A stretch of DNA of 64,000 bases from Bacillus sp. 03113 (GTDB lineage Bacteria > Bacillota > Bacilli > Bacillales > Cytobacillaceae), in assembly GCF_006546985.1 (NCBI RefSeq), contig NZ_VATK01000020.1:1-64000 (forward strand), in the 5' to 3' direction. The notes beneath the pieces are model-generated. The model was not told the DNA's origin and made no database searches. It was given only the letters and a program-made list of their open reading frames with translations. This document shows positions 24,801 to 33,783 of the stretch, piece by piece. Position numbers and translations under genes: made by a program. Numbering within the stretch: position 1 is the first letter of the stretch; each line of letters begins with the position of its first letter.

Positions 24801-24892
24801 GATCTCACCTCCTCACTATTAGCGTGGGAAGTTTTTTCTTTTCTATGTAAGAGAAAAAATTTTTAGTGTAAACCTAGATAACTAAGAAATGT

Positions 24893-24925
24893 TAAAAAAA
24901 GACCAAATCGGTTACGATTTAGTCT
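24893..24925 (-). terminator. Rho-independent terminator
   Basis: Minus strand AGACTAAATCG-taa-CCGATTTGGTCT followed by TTTTTTT. It ends the ABM-protein transcript. Confidence 0.85.
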
Positions 24926-24983
24926 CTACTTACTTAAAAAAATCTCTTTTATTATTCAAACCTAGAATAGAAGTGTTTTTATT

Positions 24984-25274
24984 CTATAATTTTTCCACTG
25001 AAAAATTCTTCACATCAACTGGTGCTACTAAAAACTCTTCTAATTTTGCTATAAAGTTCGTAAAGTGAGGTTCTTGATTATGTGTTTCAACGGCCTGCTG
25101 ATCTTTCCATTCCTCTACCATAATAAAGGTATTTTTCGAATTGACTTCTTCATAAAGCTGATAAGTAATATTTCCAAGTTCAGATTGCGAACCAGCAATT
25201 AAAGTCTTTGTTTCAGCTAGAAAATCAACTCGTCTTTCTGGATTAACTTTAAACACAGCATGAATAATAACCAT
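24984..25274 (-). CDS. Putative quinol monooxygenase (ABM family, YgiN-like)
   Basis: The 96-aa protein is a single ABM domain: VIIHAVFKVNPERRVDFLAE at the N-terminus, then YQLYEEVNSKNTFIMVEEW and HNQEPHFTNFI, which closely matches the YgiN/LsrG-type group with the His-x-x-x-x-x-F pattern. Small homodimeric cofactor-free oxygenases or isomerases. It lies 35 nt after an SDR pseudogene on the same strand, so it may once have been co-transcribed with it. Confidence 0.83.
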   Translation of the reverse strand: MVIIHAVFKVNPERRVDFLAETKTLIAGSQSELGNITYQLYEEVNSKNTFIMVEEWKDQQAVETHNQEPHFTNFIAKLEEFLVAPVDVKNFSVEKL

Positions 25275-25309
25275 TGTTGATCACTCCTTAAACCCATCTT
25301 ATCTATATA

Positions 25310-25786
<477 letters not shown>

Positions 25787-25920
25787 TCATATGCAAAAAA
25801 AACCTGTACTACTCTGATTGAAAGAGCACCTTAATACCTCTTCAGATTACTCATAGTATGGCATGAGATAAGGGTTACTATGCGTAGTTTCCAATTACGG
25901 AACGGATCAAATAGAACCAT

Positions 25921-26946
25921 TTAATATTTTTTATTATCCAAAGGAACAATCAACTCTAATTCCTTTATTTCTTTTCTTTGCCCTTCTTTATCGACATCTT
26001 TTGGCATGAGGATAAATGACTGAGGCAATATATCCATTGGTGGCAATGTCAAAACCATATGGCGTCCATTGCTTCCTGCCATACCTTCTTGCAGCTTTAA
26101 TCCCTCATATACTTTTCCTTTATCATCGACTATGGAAAAATCGAACCATGGCCATGTATCGTTTTCATCCATTTCAGATGGGTAATCTATTGTTAAGTCG
26201 ATTCTTGTAGATAAGGGCGAGAATGTTACTTTGTCAGCTGTTAAAGCATATACTTTGTTAACTGTTTCAGCTTTTACTTCTGGATAGAACTCATATATAT
26301 CGCCCTTTATTTTTTGCAGTGGGAAGTCTACTTTCCACTTCCCTTTGTGTCCGAATAAATTTTCCCCATGGACAGTAATCTCAATATTGTCACCGAATTC
26401 ATTATAATTGGCTAAGGTAAATTGGTGGTGCTCGATAATTGTCCTCGAATTGATTGAATCCTGTCCTGTGGAACCAATTGCAGGTTTGATTGGTTGTCCA
26501 TTAATAGTTATATAATTATAGCCAATATCTTCTTCACGTAGCGAGATCTTTTTTTCTGCTGTATAAAATACTGTTATGATTAACCGTCCACCATCATATA
26601 CTGCTTCTTGTACACTCATCGTTAAACCATCATGACTATCTTGTTTTTCAATGAATGTCGTAAGATGATCTCGTTGAATTTTTTCGGAAGCAATGTCACT
26701 AAACTGAGCATAAATAGGACCGATTAGCGGTATATTCGATAAGGCGTTTGCCATACCTGAGGAAACAAACCCAGAACCAAGTAGTGTAATGCATAACCCA
26801 CATGCAACTAGAATAGAATGCTTCGTTGTTCTTCTCGCTTTCCTTCTTTTCATTGCCTGAAGAATAGCTGCCTTCTCCCTTGTCACTAACTTTTCAAGAG
26901 GTATATCTATATTATTAATAGATTGATTAAACTTTTCTTTATTCAT
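25921..26946 (-). CDS. DUF4179 domain anti-sigma factor
   Basis: The 341-aa protein has a short cytoplasmic N-terminus (about 1-40), one TM helix near 46-63 (SILVACGLCITLLGSGFVS), then a DUF4179-like extracytoplasmic domain beginning NIPLIGPIYAQFSDI. This is the classic partner of an ECF sigma factor. Its start overlaps the sigma-factor stop by 8 nt. It probably holds the sigma factor at the membrane and releases it on an envelope signal. A paralogous pair lies at 53854-55675. Confidence 0.85.
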   Translation of the reverse strand: MNKEKFNQSINNIDIPLEKLVTREKAAILQAMKRRKARRTTKHSILVACGLCITLLGSGFVSSGMANALSNIPLIGPIYAQFSDIASEKIQRDHLTTFIEKQDSHDGLTMSVQEAVYDGGRLIITVFYTAEKKISLREEDIGYNYITINGQPIKPAIGSTGQDSINSRTIIEHHQFTLANYNEFGDNIEITVHGENLFGHKGKWKVDFPLQKIKGDIYEFYPEVKAETVNKVYALTADKVTFSPLSTRIDLTIDYPSEMDENDTWPWFDFSIVDDKGKVYEGLKLQEGMAGSNGRHMVLTLPPMDILPQSFILMPKDVDKEGQRKEIKELELIVPLDNKKY

Positions 26947-27472
26947 AAGTATAGCCCTCCTTTAAAATCGGCCTTAGCTCTTTTTTAGCTCTATTTAAAT
27001 GAGATTTTACCGTTCCTTCCGGATAATTCATGATAGAAGCAATTTCCTTAATAGACAAATCGTGATAGTACCTTAGCAAAATAATCATCTTGCATTTGGG
27101 ATCTAAGAATTTAAAGGCTTCTAATAAATCCATTGAATGAGCTATGTAATCGACATTTTCATCACTAACTAATTCAGCAAATATCTTCTCGTCATCTGTA
27201 GTAAAATGTCTGGACTCCTTACGAATAAAATCAATTGATTTGAAAATAAGAATCTTTAAAATCCAACTTTGAAAACTCTCTGGCTTTTTTAATGTCTTCA
27301 GAGAAGTATAAGCCTTATAAATTGTATCTTGATAAAGATCAAGTGCATCTTGTTCATTTCTAACATAGGAGTAAGCGGTCCGATACAATTTATTGCGAAC
27401 AGAACTAATCAATTGTTCAAATGCTTCATCATTCCCCTTCTTCGCTTTTTGTACTAATTTAGCTATATCCAT
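26939..27472 (-). CDS. ECF-type RNA polymerase sigma factor
   Basis: 177 aa from ATG 27472 (GGAGGGGAAAG site); the longer frame to 27532 is unsupported. Region 2 DAFEQLISSV and RNEQDALDLYQDTIYKAY, and region 4 LSIKEIASIMNYPEGTVKSHLNRAKK are clear. Overlaps the anti-sigma gene. Controls unknown target genes; autoregulation is likely but I found no confident promoter. Confidence 0.9.
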   Translation of the reverse strand: MDIAKLVQKAKKGNDEAFEQLISSVRNKLYRTAYSYVRNEQDALDLYQDTIYKAYTSLKTLKKPESFQSWILKILIFKSIDFIRKESRHFTTDDEKIFAELVSDENVDYIAHSMDLLEAFKFLDPKCKMIILLRYYHDLSIKEIASIMNYPEGTVKSHLNRAKKELRPILKEGYTYE

Positions 27473-27835
27473 TTTGACTTTCCCCTCCGTTCTATAATAA
27501 AGTCGAATAGAGAAATAGAATCGTTGCAACAATTTTTAACAAAACCATTATTTTTCAATTTACGTGAAAATAAACGACATATCATTTAAAACAACATCAT
27601 AAAGACTTGTGGGTTCGTTTTTTTAGTATAAACTATTAATTAGCAATGCAATTAAAGAGGGAATACGTAAGCAAAATAGCAGCAAAAAGGCATTATATAG
27701 AAAAATGCCTTTTTGCTGCTATTTTTTAATCTATCAAGAAAGGTGCTTGCTTTATTAAAAAACCACAATTGTTTAAAAAGGAATATTTCGGAAACATTCA
27801 TCTCCTTAACAAGAACACCTTTAAATTATTGATAT
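27473..27835. other. Spacer upstream of the ECF sigma gene
   Basis: Apart from a strong palindromic terminator (27673-27729) I see no gene here. The 5' part, A+T-rich, should hold the sigma operon promoter. Confidence 0.5.
27673..27729. terminator. Strong palindromic terminator
   Basis: AAAATAGCAGCAAAAAGGCAT and ATGCCTTTTTGCTGCTATTTT form a perfect 20-bp-plus stem, with TTTTTTA after it. Works in either direction. Confidence 0.85.
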
Positions 27836-28120
27836 TTAGACATCAATTAATTTCACCTTAATAATTTGCATCTTAAAATATGCTAAAGTATCAATTAAAA
27901 GCCCAAAGGAAAATAATATACTTCCGCCCACTAAATAATTATTAATATAGCTCTTTAATATAATATTATAAGTATTAGGATCCGCGCCTCCTTCCTTTAT
28001 CAACCATTTTTCTGCAAGCGACGTTCCAAAATTCACACTATTAAACAGCATAACAAATCCAATTATTCCAATTAAAGACCCAAAGATTAATGTACCGACT
28101 AAATTCCCTTTTGTCATCAT
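27836..28120 (-). CDS. Small membrane protein, 94 aa, two TM
   Basis: Two hydrophobic helices (about 10-28 and 60-80) flank a short loop NSVNFGTSLAEKWLIKEGGAD. GGGGGAG 2-3 nt before ATG is close, so the second ATG may be the real start. No recognised family. It lies between a terminator and an empty 0.5-kb spacer. Confidence 0.6.
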   Translation of the reverse strand: MMTKGNLVGTLIFGSLIGIIGFVMLFNSVNFGTSLAEKWLIKEGGADPNTYNIILKSYINNYLVGGSILFSFGLLIDTLAYFKMQIIKVKLIDV

Positions 28121-28631
28121 ACTCCCCCAATAACATTTAATAAAAATCCCATCTTCACATTTATCTCCTCAACAATGATAGTGCCAATCCTTTATTCAAT
28201 AAAAAATGACCTTATATATATTTCACTATATAACCCCAGTTTACCTTTGGAATTTTTTCACGAAAATAAACCAAGCATAATCACTTGACCTATCTTAAAT
28301 AAATAAGTGAGCTCTTTATCGGTAACTCAAATCATTGAGCAAGAAATAGCAGAATCTTCATCATCTCTCTTTTAAAAAGATTAAACTGATTTCTTCGAAT
28401 AAAATCATTGTCTTCTAGAATCCATTGATTAATAATCTGCATACAAAGTCTCATTAACTAAAAAATCTAAATCCAATAGAATTTACTTTTACCCACCATA
28501 ACTGCTTTTTATATAATAACATCTTAAATCCATAATAAAGAAATTATTACATATTTTGTTTATAAACCCAGGGAAATTCGCTAAAATATGGATAATGACT
28601 TGAGTATTTTCTCAATAAAGGGGGATTTATA
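28121..28631. other. Gene-free spacer of 511 nt
   Basis: A+T-rich with no frame, strong hairpin or repeat I can support. The GGGGGA site of the GNAT gene ends it. Confidence 0.5.
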
Positions 28632-29198
28632 TTGATTAATAATAAAGTCCTACAGGAGAAACGAGTGATTCTCCGAAGCATTCAAGAAAGCGATTTACCT
28701 ATATTATGGAGCCTGATCTACGGGGAAGAAAATCCGGAATGGAAAGAATGGGATGCTCCTTATTTCCCATTAGAAAAAATGGAATACGATGATTTTAAAA
28801 GCCACGTTCATCAACAATTGCAGATCAATGATGTCGAATCTAGATACATTATTGAGGTTGATGAGAAGATTATTGGGACGGTCAGTTATTACTGGGAGCA
28901 TAAACCGTCTAATTGGTTAGAAATAGGCATTGTTATATACGATCCAGCTTATTGGAGCGGCGGCTATGGAACAGAAGCATTAACAAAATGGATTGATTAT
29001 TTATTTACTAATTTATCGATCGTCAGAGTAGGTCTAACTACGTGGTCTGGAAACTTGAGAATGATGAGGGTAGCTGAAAAGTTAGGAATGCAGCTAGAGG
29101 GTCGTTTACGAAAATGCAGGTTGTATAATGGAACGTATTACGATTCGATTCGCATGGGCATTTTAAGAGAAGAGTGGGAAGCTAAGGATAAAATTTGA
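28632..29198 (+). CDS. GNAT acetyltransferase, RimJ/RimL type
   Basis: The 188-aa protein starts at TTG with GGGGGA upstream. Motifs: VILRSIQESDLPILWSLI (start), GIVIYDPAYWSGGYGTEAL (acetyl-CoA), LRMMRVAEKLGMQLEGRLR (closing). Monocistronic. Probably acetylates an amine or peptide N-terminus. A hairpin AGAGTGGG...CCCCACTCT overlaps the stop codon. Confidence 0.85.
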   Translation: MINNKVLQEKRVILRSIQESDLPILWSLIYGEENPEWKEWDAPYFPLEKMEYDDFKSHVHQQLQINDVESRYIIEVDEKIIGTVSYYWEHKPSNWLEIGIVIYDPAYWSGGYGTEALTKWIDYLFTNLSIVRVGLTTWSGNLRMMRVAEKLGMQLEGRLRKCRLYNGTYYDSIRMGILREEWEAKDKI

Positions 29199-29327
29199 GC
29201 TCCCCACTCTAAATAGAGGATTCCTGCAAAAAATCCAATATCTTGATCATATAGTATCCATCGTTTCCTTCTATTATTTCTTTCAGCTTTCGTCCAATTA
29301 ACGAATAAAATAAAAAAATTCTCGTTA

Positions 29328-29948
29328 TCAATTAGCTTCAACCTGAAACCGTAATACTGTTTTAAGCTTATGAGGTTCCGTTTTTCGAGGGTCTGAAAGA
29401 TATATTTCCCTATGCAATTTAGATGTTCTCTTATATCCATTTTCATTGCAAAACTGATTCATCCTTTTAAAGCTCTCAAGCTCGTTATCATAGCTTCCGA
29501 TGTGAAGCATTTGACAGCATAAGCCCTCTAATATGGAGCCAAATCTCACTTTTTCTAACAAAGGATTTGGCTTTTTCTTTTTTGTTTCGGATAAAAACCG
29601 CTCGAATAAATCATCTATTAAAAAATCAGGCTGACGAATCATTAGTTTGTATTTTAAATTACTTTTAATAGTGGGCGGTAAGGTTTTATCGATAAGAACC
29701 CAGACACCCTCAAGTGGAAAAACGGTGTAGTCATAATAACCAGCAGGAACGTCATTACTTTTGTAAGACATTTTCACTGCATAACTAAGACTGTATAGTG
29801 CGGCAGTAGCAAGAGCAAATTCCTCACCATTTGGGTCACCCATACCGTCTAACATTATAAAATTGATGGCAGGCACATTTACGATGACGGGTTTTCCTTT
29901 TGGTAGATATAATTCTTTATATTCTTTCTTGTAATCTACTTTATACAT
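29328..29948 (-). CDS. GyrI-like domain protein (206 aa)
   Basis: Matches the GyrI-like small-molecule-binding family: MYKVDYKKEYKELYLPKGKP, then IMLDGMGDPNG, then VFPLEGVWVLI. Lies 12 nt after the next GyrI-like gene in an operon with a WYL regulator. GyrI-like proteins bind amphipathic drug-like compounds. This one has the long form with an unconserved C-terminus. Confidence 0.8.
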   Translation of the reverse strand: MYKVDYKKEYKELYLPKGKPVIVNVPAINFIMLDGMGDPNGEEFALATAALYSLSYAVKMSYKSNDVPAGYYDYTVFPLEGVWVLIDKTLPPTIKSNLKYKLMIRQPDFLIDDLFERFLSETKKKKPNPLLEKVRFGSILEGLCCQMLHIGSYDNELESFKRMNQFCNENGYKRTSKLHREIYLSDPRKTEPHKLKTVLRFQVEAN

Positions 29949-29960
29949 TCTTACCCTCTA

Positions 29961-30419
29961 TTATTTTAATGAAATGTAAATATGTATTTCAGCATTTTTC
30001 ATATCACTGCCACTTTGATACTCTTCAAAATCAAAGCTGAATTTTCGATCCAAATCCATTGACCAAAGTTTTCCCCAAAACTCTCCTACCGCTTTCTGTA
30101 CATCACCTTGCACAACAAATTTTGCATATTTCCCACCAGGTATTGTCTTTACATGTAAACCGATCGGCAAGGAAGAATTAGATAAAATCTCACAACATAC
30201 CATCATATCGTAAGCACCATTTGCATCGCTCTCATAATTTGTATATAAGCCTATGGTTTTATCATTTTGTTTATTTGGTATAGACTGATAAACACCCTTT
30301 TCAAAAAATCCTTGCCACAGTTCACCAATTTCTCTACCCATACTCGGATGATTGTTGCTTGTTCGAATTTTTAACCCTGCTACTGATTTTTCTTCTACAT
30401 ACACGATTTCATAATCCAT
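29961..30419 (-). CDS. GyrI-like / AraC effector-binding domain protein (152 aa)
   Basis: Free-standing effector-binding domain: VYVEEKSVAGLKIRTSNN at the N-terminus, LWQGFF near 34-39, and VKTIPGGKYAKFVVQGD near 104-120. Similar to Bacillus YdeE-type proteins. Its promoter region overlaps the end of the WYL gene and holds a dyad shared with the WYL promoter. Second gene after the WYL regulator. Confidence 0.8.
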   Translation of the reverse strand: MDYEIVYVEEKSVAGLKIRTSNNHPSMGREIGELWQGFFEKGVYQSIPNKQNDKTIGLYTNYESDANGAYDMMVCCEILSNSSLPIGLHVKTIPGGKYAKFVVQGDVQKAVGEFWGKLWSMDLDRKFSFDFEEYQSGSDMKNAEIHIYISLK

Positions 30420-30464
30420 CGATTATACCTCATTTCATTAAGATAAAATGAGTATAACAACGAT

Positions 30465-30488
30465 AATATGACAACTATATGTCATGTT
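30465..30488. promoter_or_regulatory. Operator copy A, upstream of the GyrI genes
   Basis: AATATGACA-actata-TGTCATGTT, a 9-bp dyad with one mismatch, overlaps the stop codon of the WYL gene and lies before the GyrI genes. The minus-strand sequence GTCATATTATC is also in copy B at 31419. Confidence 0.6.
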
Positions 30489-31389
30489 ATAAATATTTTT
30501 GCAAACTTTCTTCCAATTTTCTTTTGATGATTTCCCTAATATGCTTTGGCTCTAAAACCTCAGCATCAGGACCATATGATAAGATATAGCCATACACCCA
30601 CTCATCCTCGGGGAAGGTTATCATTGCCGTAAAGCTTCCATCTTCATTTCTTTGAATACACGCTGGATCAAGCTCGTCATATAGACGATAAGCTATTCTT
30701 TCATCAAATCTTACTACAAGTGTTACTTTTCTAGCACTTCTAGATTCCAGATCATCCCAAATATCATCAGGAGGTTCTCCTTCAAAAGTCTCGTCCAATT
30801 GGCTAAGATTTTTTACACGTGTGATTTTAAAAATTCTAAAATCATTTTTCACCCGGCAAAAGCCGTGGAAATACCAGCTTCTTCCTTTATAAAGGAGCTT
30901 CAGTGGTTCAACCATTCTTTCCATTTTTTCACCATAAGCATTGAAATAATCAAACGCCACAACCGTCTTATTCAAAATTGCTTCTCTAAGCAAGTTAAAC
31001 TTCTCTCGTTCTCTATCGTCACTGCCCCAATTCGAAAAATCAACCTCTATCCAATTCTTCCCTTGCTTATTGAATATAAGACTAAGTTTGGTAAGCACAG
31101 ACTCAATTTCAGGAAACTTCACAGCGCTAAGACTTTGTAGACCTATCAATATTTCATTTTGTTCCTTCTCAGAAAATATCGATTTATTTAGTATAAAATC
31201 ATCGATAAGGCTGATACCACCGCCTTTTCCCCTATTTGTATAAATAGGGATTCCTGCGGCTGAAAGGGTATCAACATCTCGATAAATCGTTCGAATCGAT
31301 ACCTCAAATTGTTCAGCTAATTGCTTTGCTGTAATAGTCTTTTTATTAAGCAGCAAATAAACGATTTCAAACAATCTATTAATCTGCAT
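30487..31389 (-). CDS. YafY/WYL-type transcriptional regulator
   Basis: The 300-aa protein has an HTH_11 winged helix (about 1-60; LAEQFEVSIRTIYRDVDTLSAAG) and a C-terminal WYL domain containing PLKLLYKGRSWYFHGFCR. These regulators often sense small molecules or nucleic-acid ligands. It sits at the head of the two GyrI-like genes, and identical dyads precede it and them, so it probably represses its own operon. Confidence 0.88.
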   Translation of the reverse strand: MQINRLFEIVYLLLNKKTITAKQLAEQFEVSIRTIYRDVDTLSAAGIPIYTNRGKGGGISLIDDFILNKSIFSEKEQNEILIGLQSLSAVKFPEIESVLTKLSLIFNKQGKNWIEVDFSNWGSDDREREKFNLLREAILNKTVVAFDYFNAYGEKMERMVEPLKLLYKGRSWYFHGFCRVKNDFRIFKITRVKNLSQLDETFEGEPPDDIWDDLESRSARKVTLVVRFDERIAYRLYDELDPACIQRNEDGSFTAMITFPEDEWVYGYILSYGPDAEVLEPKHIREIIKRKLEESLQKYL

Positions 31390-31418
31390 ACAACATCACC
31401 TAGAAATATTATAAAGAT

Positions 31419-31442
31419 AATATGACAATAACGCGTCATATA
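31419..31442. promoter_or_regulatory. Operator copy B, upstream of the WYL gene
   Basis: ATAATATGAC...GTCATATATT, with TATAAT (minus strand, near 31407-31412) just downstream. The half-site GTCATATTATC matches copy A. Confidence 0.6.
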
Positions 31443-31883
31443 TTAACGAATAAAAGAATACTCTTTATTTGCAAAAGCGTCATCTAACCAACAAGGATGC
31501 ATATTCAGTAAATCAGATGGAAGATTGTCCTTATGAAAAAATTGGACAGCCAAAGATTCGGAGGAATTGCAACGGAGGGTTCCCCCTACTATTTCAGCTA
31601 AAAAACAAGTTGTGATAAAGTGAACCTTTTTCCCGTTAGGATACTTAAAAACTTGAGAGGAAGGATCAGAATAAACACCGATTAATTTTTTGATACGGAT
31701 CTGCAGGTTCGTTTCTTCAAGTACTTCTCGAATAGCAGCTTGTGCTACTGTTTCGCCAGGCTCTACATGCCCGGATGGAATTCCCCACAGACCGACATCC
31801 GCACGTTTTTGCAACAAGACCCGTTTCTCTTCATCCAAAATAATAACAGCAACCCCTGGTCTGATTTCAGTAATTTGATTCAT
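31443..31883 (-). CDS. NUDIX hydrolase
   Basis: The 146-aa protein has the NUDIX box G-x5-E-x7-REVxEE at about 38-60 (GHVEPGETV...REVLEET), preceded by LWGIPSG. The enzyme hydrolyses a nucleoside diphosphate linked to another moiety. It is controlled by a ykkC-family riboswitch upstream; subtype 2c of this RNA was reported to sense nucleoside diphosphates and to sit before NUDIX genes. That makes (d)NDP/NTP turnover the best guess, but the substrate is not proven. Confidence 0.9.
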   Translation of the reverse strand: MNQITEIRPGVAVIILDEEKRVLLQKRADVGLWGIPSGHVEPGETVAQAAIREVLEETNLQIRIKKLIGVYSDPSSQVFKYPNGKKVHFITTCFLAEIVGGTLRCNSSESLAVQFFHKDNLPSDLLNMHPCWLDDAFANKEYSFIR

Positions 31884-31904
31884 TTATAAATTTCCTCCTT
31901 TAAA

Positions 31905-32072
31905 AATAAAAAAGATCCAAAGGGAAAGATATCAGTGCATGAAAAATACACTGAACCTTTCCCCTCGGACCTTTTATGTCAATAGGTGCCTCTTGCGTTA
32001 TGACAAGAGATGCAGCCCTCGGTCACAGACCTTCTATACAGAAGCGGAACCCTAGCTGCAATTTTCCAGTTC
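31905..32072 (-). promoter_or_regulatory. ykkC-family riboswitch (likely subtype 2c, nucleoside-diphosphate)
   Basis: On the minus strand: P1 TGCAGC/GCTGCA, the conserved CTAGGGTTCCGC (32055-32044), GGTCTGTGACCGAGGG (32031-32016), a CTCTTG...CAAGAG hairpin, and AAAAGGTCCGAGGGG (31975-31961), as in the ykkC core. The last segment also starts the terminator AGGTCCGAGGGGAAAG...CTTTCCCTTTGGATCT with TTTTTT, so aptamer and terminator exclude each other and ligand should switch expression on. The subtype is inferred from the NUDIX gene. Confidence 0.72.
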
Positions 32073-32161
32073 ATTATACATACTCTAGATTATACCATAA
32101 TAATCTATAAGAAATGCTACAAAGCAGCAGAAAATAGCACCAAAATAACAGCTATTCATTA

Positions 32162-33118
32162 TTAGACTGATTGTTGAGTCAATTGACGTTTGGATTTTGT
32201 TTTTCTTAATCCGCTGCTGAATGTTGCTATATAAACGCCAATGATAACCATAGCCATCCCAACGAGCTGTTGCCATGTAACGGTTGATCCATAAAATAAG
32301 ATTGCAGTCCAAGTAGCATTAATAGGCACAAAATTCATATAAATGCTTGATTTACTTGCACCAATTTGATGAACCCCCTTATTCCATAGAAGAAATGCAA
32401 TTACGGTTGCAAAAACAACCATATAGATCATTTCGAACCATGATTGACCCGACATAGATAAAACGTCTTTCCCTCCTCCTTCAAAGAAAGACCAAATAGC
32501 AAGAAAGAAAGAACCAATCAAAGAGGTAATCGTGGTAGTAAACAACGGAGAAATACCCTGCATTACAACTTTTCCAATTAATCCGTGGATAACCCAGCTA
32601 AATAACGCTGCTACAAACAATAAGTCACCTATATTCAAGGAGAGGGAAATTAAAGTTTGAAAGGACCCTTGAATAATAACGAGAAAAACGCCTGCGAAGG
32701 ATAAAAATAGTCCACATCCTAAACGTATGCTCCATGTCTCATTCAGGAAAAGTATAGCTCCTAAGGTAATGAATACAGGAGTGGTCGCCATAATTAATGA
32801 TCCATTAACAACAGAGGTATGTTCCAACGCTATAAAGAAAAAAGCATTATAACTAAATATGCCAGTAACAGCCATAAGGAGTAGACCTCTCCAACGCTTT
32901 TTTAACACCTCCCAGTCCCATTCCGAGCGAATTAAAACGATAACAAGTAAAATCAATCCAGCTGAACCAAACCGTAGAGTTGCTGCTGTAATCGGTGATA
33001 TTTCCGTAATAATATGTTTGGCTGCACCAAAAGCACCACCCCAAAACAGTGGAACTAATAATAATAAAAAATACATACTTTTATTCCCTTTTTCGGATTG
33101 AGCACCCACTTCTCTCAC
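32162..33118 (-). CDS. EamA/DMT family transporter
   Basis: The 318-aa protein has ten hydrophobic segments in two EamA repeats, typical of metabolite exporters (RhaT family). N-terminal FLLLLVPLFWGGAFGAAKHI and C-terminal AMVIIGVYIATFSSGL. The GTG at 33118 has a weak site; ATG 33076, directly before TM1, is a plausible alternative start. Function and substrate unknown. Confidence 0.85.
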   Translation of the reverse strand: MREVGAQSEKGNKSMYFLLLLVPLFWGGAFGAAKHIITEISPITAATLRFGSAGLILLVIVLIRSEWDWEVLKKRWRGLLLMAVTGIFSYNAFFFIALEHTSVVNGSLIMATTPVFITLGAILFLNETWSIRLGCGLFLSFAGVFLVIIQGSFQTLISLSLNIGDLLFVAALFSWVIHGLIGKVVMQGISPLFTTTITSLIGSFFLAIWSFFEGGGKDVLSMSGQSWFEMIYMVVFATVIAFLLWNKGVHQIGASKSSIYMNFVPINATWTAILFYGSTVTWQQLVGMAMVIIGVYIATFSSGLRKTKSKRQLTQQSV

Positions 33119-33250
33119 TTCTTTCTAAAAATCAGTTTTTTATCAATAGATAGCTTAATAATCAAGCAATTTATAAACATCCTTTATTTGTTCCACTTAC
33201 GTACTTTAATAAAGAGACAACCTAGCAATAAAGCATGGTAGAGGTAAGAA

Positions 33251-33658
33251 CTAAAAATTGTATTCGCATAAAAAACGTTCAACTCCTGGATACCTTTCGC
33301 CTAAGCTAATAATCTTAAAGCCATACTTTCTATAAAAGTCTACGGAATCATTATCTGTTTCAGCAGTAATTATATTCATTGAATACTTATTACAGATAAA
33401 CTTAATCATTTTGCTGCCTATCCCTTTTCCTCTATGTAAGGGGGAAACAGCAATATGTTTAATCTTAAAACTATTTGAATTTATAAATTCAGTACCTATA
33501 CAAGCCACTATTTCCCCTTTTAGCTCAAATCCATATAATTTTCGTCTTAATAATTGTATATATTTTTCATATTCTAGGTTAATTTTATGTTCTGAAGTCG
33601 CATAAGATAGAAGTCTTCTTATCGATGGATGAATAATACTCGAATCGATTTCTTTCAT
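33251..33658 (-). CDS. GNAT acetyltransferase (135 aa)
   Basis: Single GNAT fold: VACIGTEFINSNSFKIKHIAVSP then HRGKGIGSKMIKFI (acetyl-CoA loop) and VDFYRKYGFKII. ATG follows AGGTG with 8 nt spacing. Monocistronic. Substrate unknown. Confidence 0.85.
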   Translation of the reverse strand: MKEIDSSIIHPSIRRLLSYATSEHKINLEYEKYIQLLRRKLYGFELKGEIVACIGTEFINSNSFKIKHIAVSPLHRGKGIGSKMIKFICNKYSMNIITAETDNDSVDFYRKYGFKIISLGERYPGVERFLCEYNF

Positions 33659-33783
33659 GAAAAAAACACCTACTATTATATCAGTTTAAGATATTTAGTA
33701 ATCCTTAACAACTACACTATAGCAGGTAGGATATGAACTTATTATGTATATAAGTGAAATGCTAAAAGATTTCTATTATTGTT

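Noticed and set aside
32085-32312. Minus-strand frame of 75 codons at the end of the EamA gene
   Set aside because: Out of frame with the transporter, no site, and it ends at the riboswitch.
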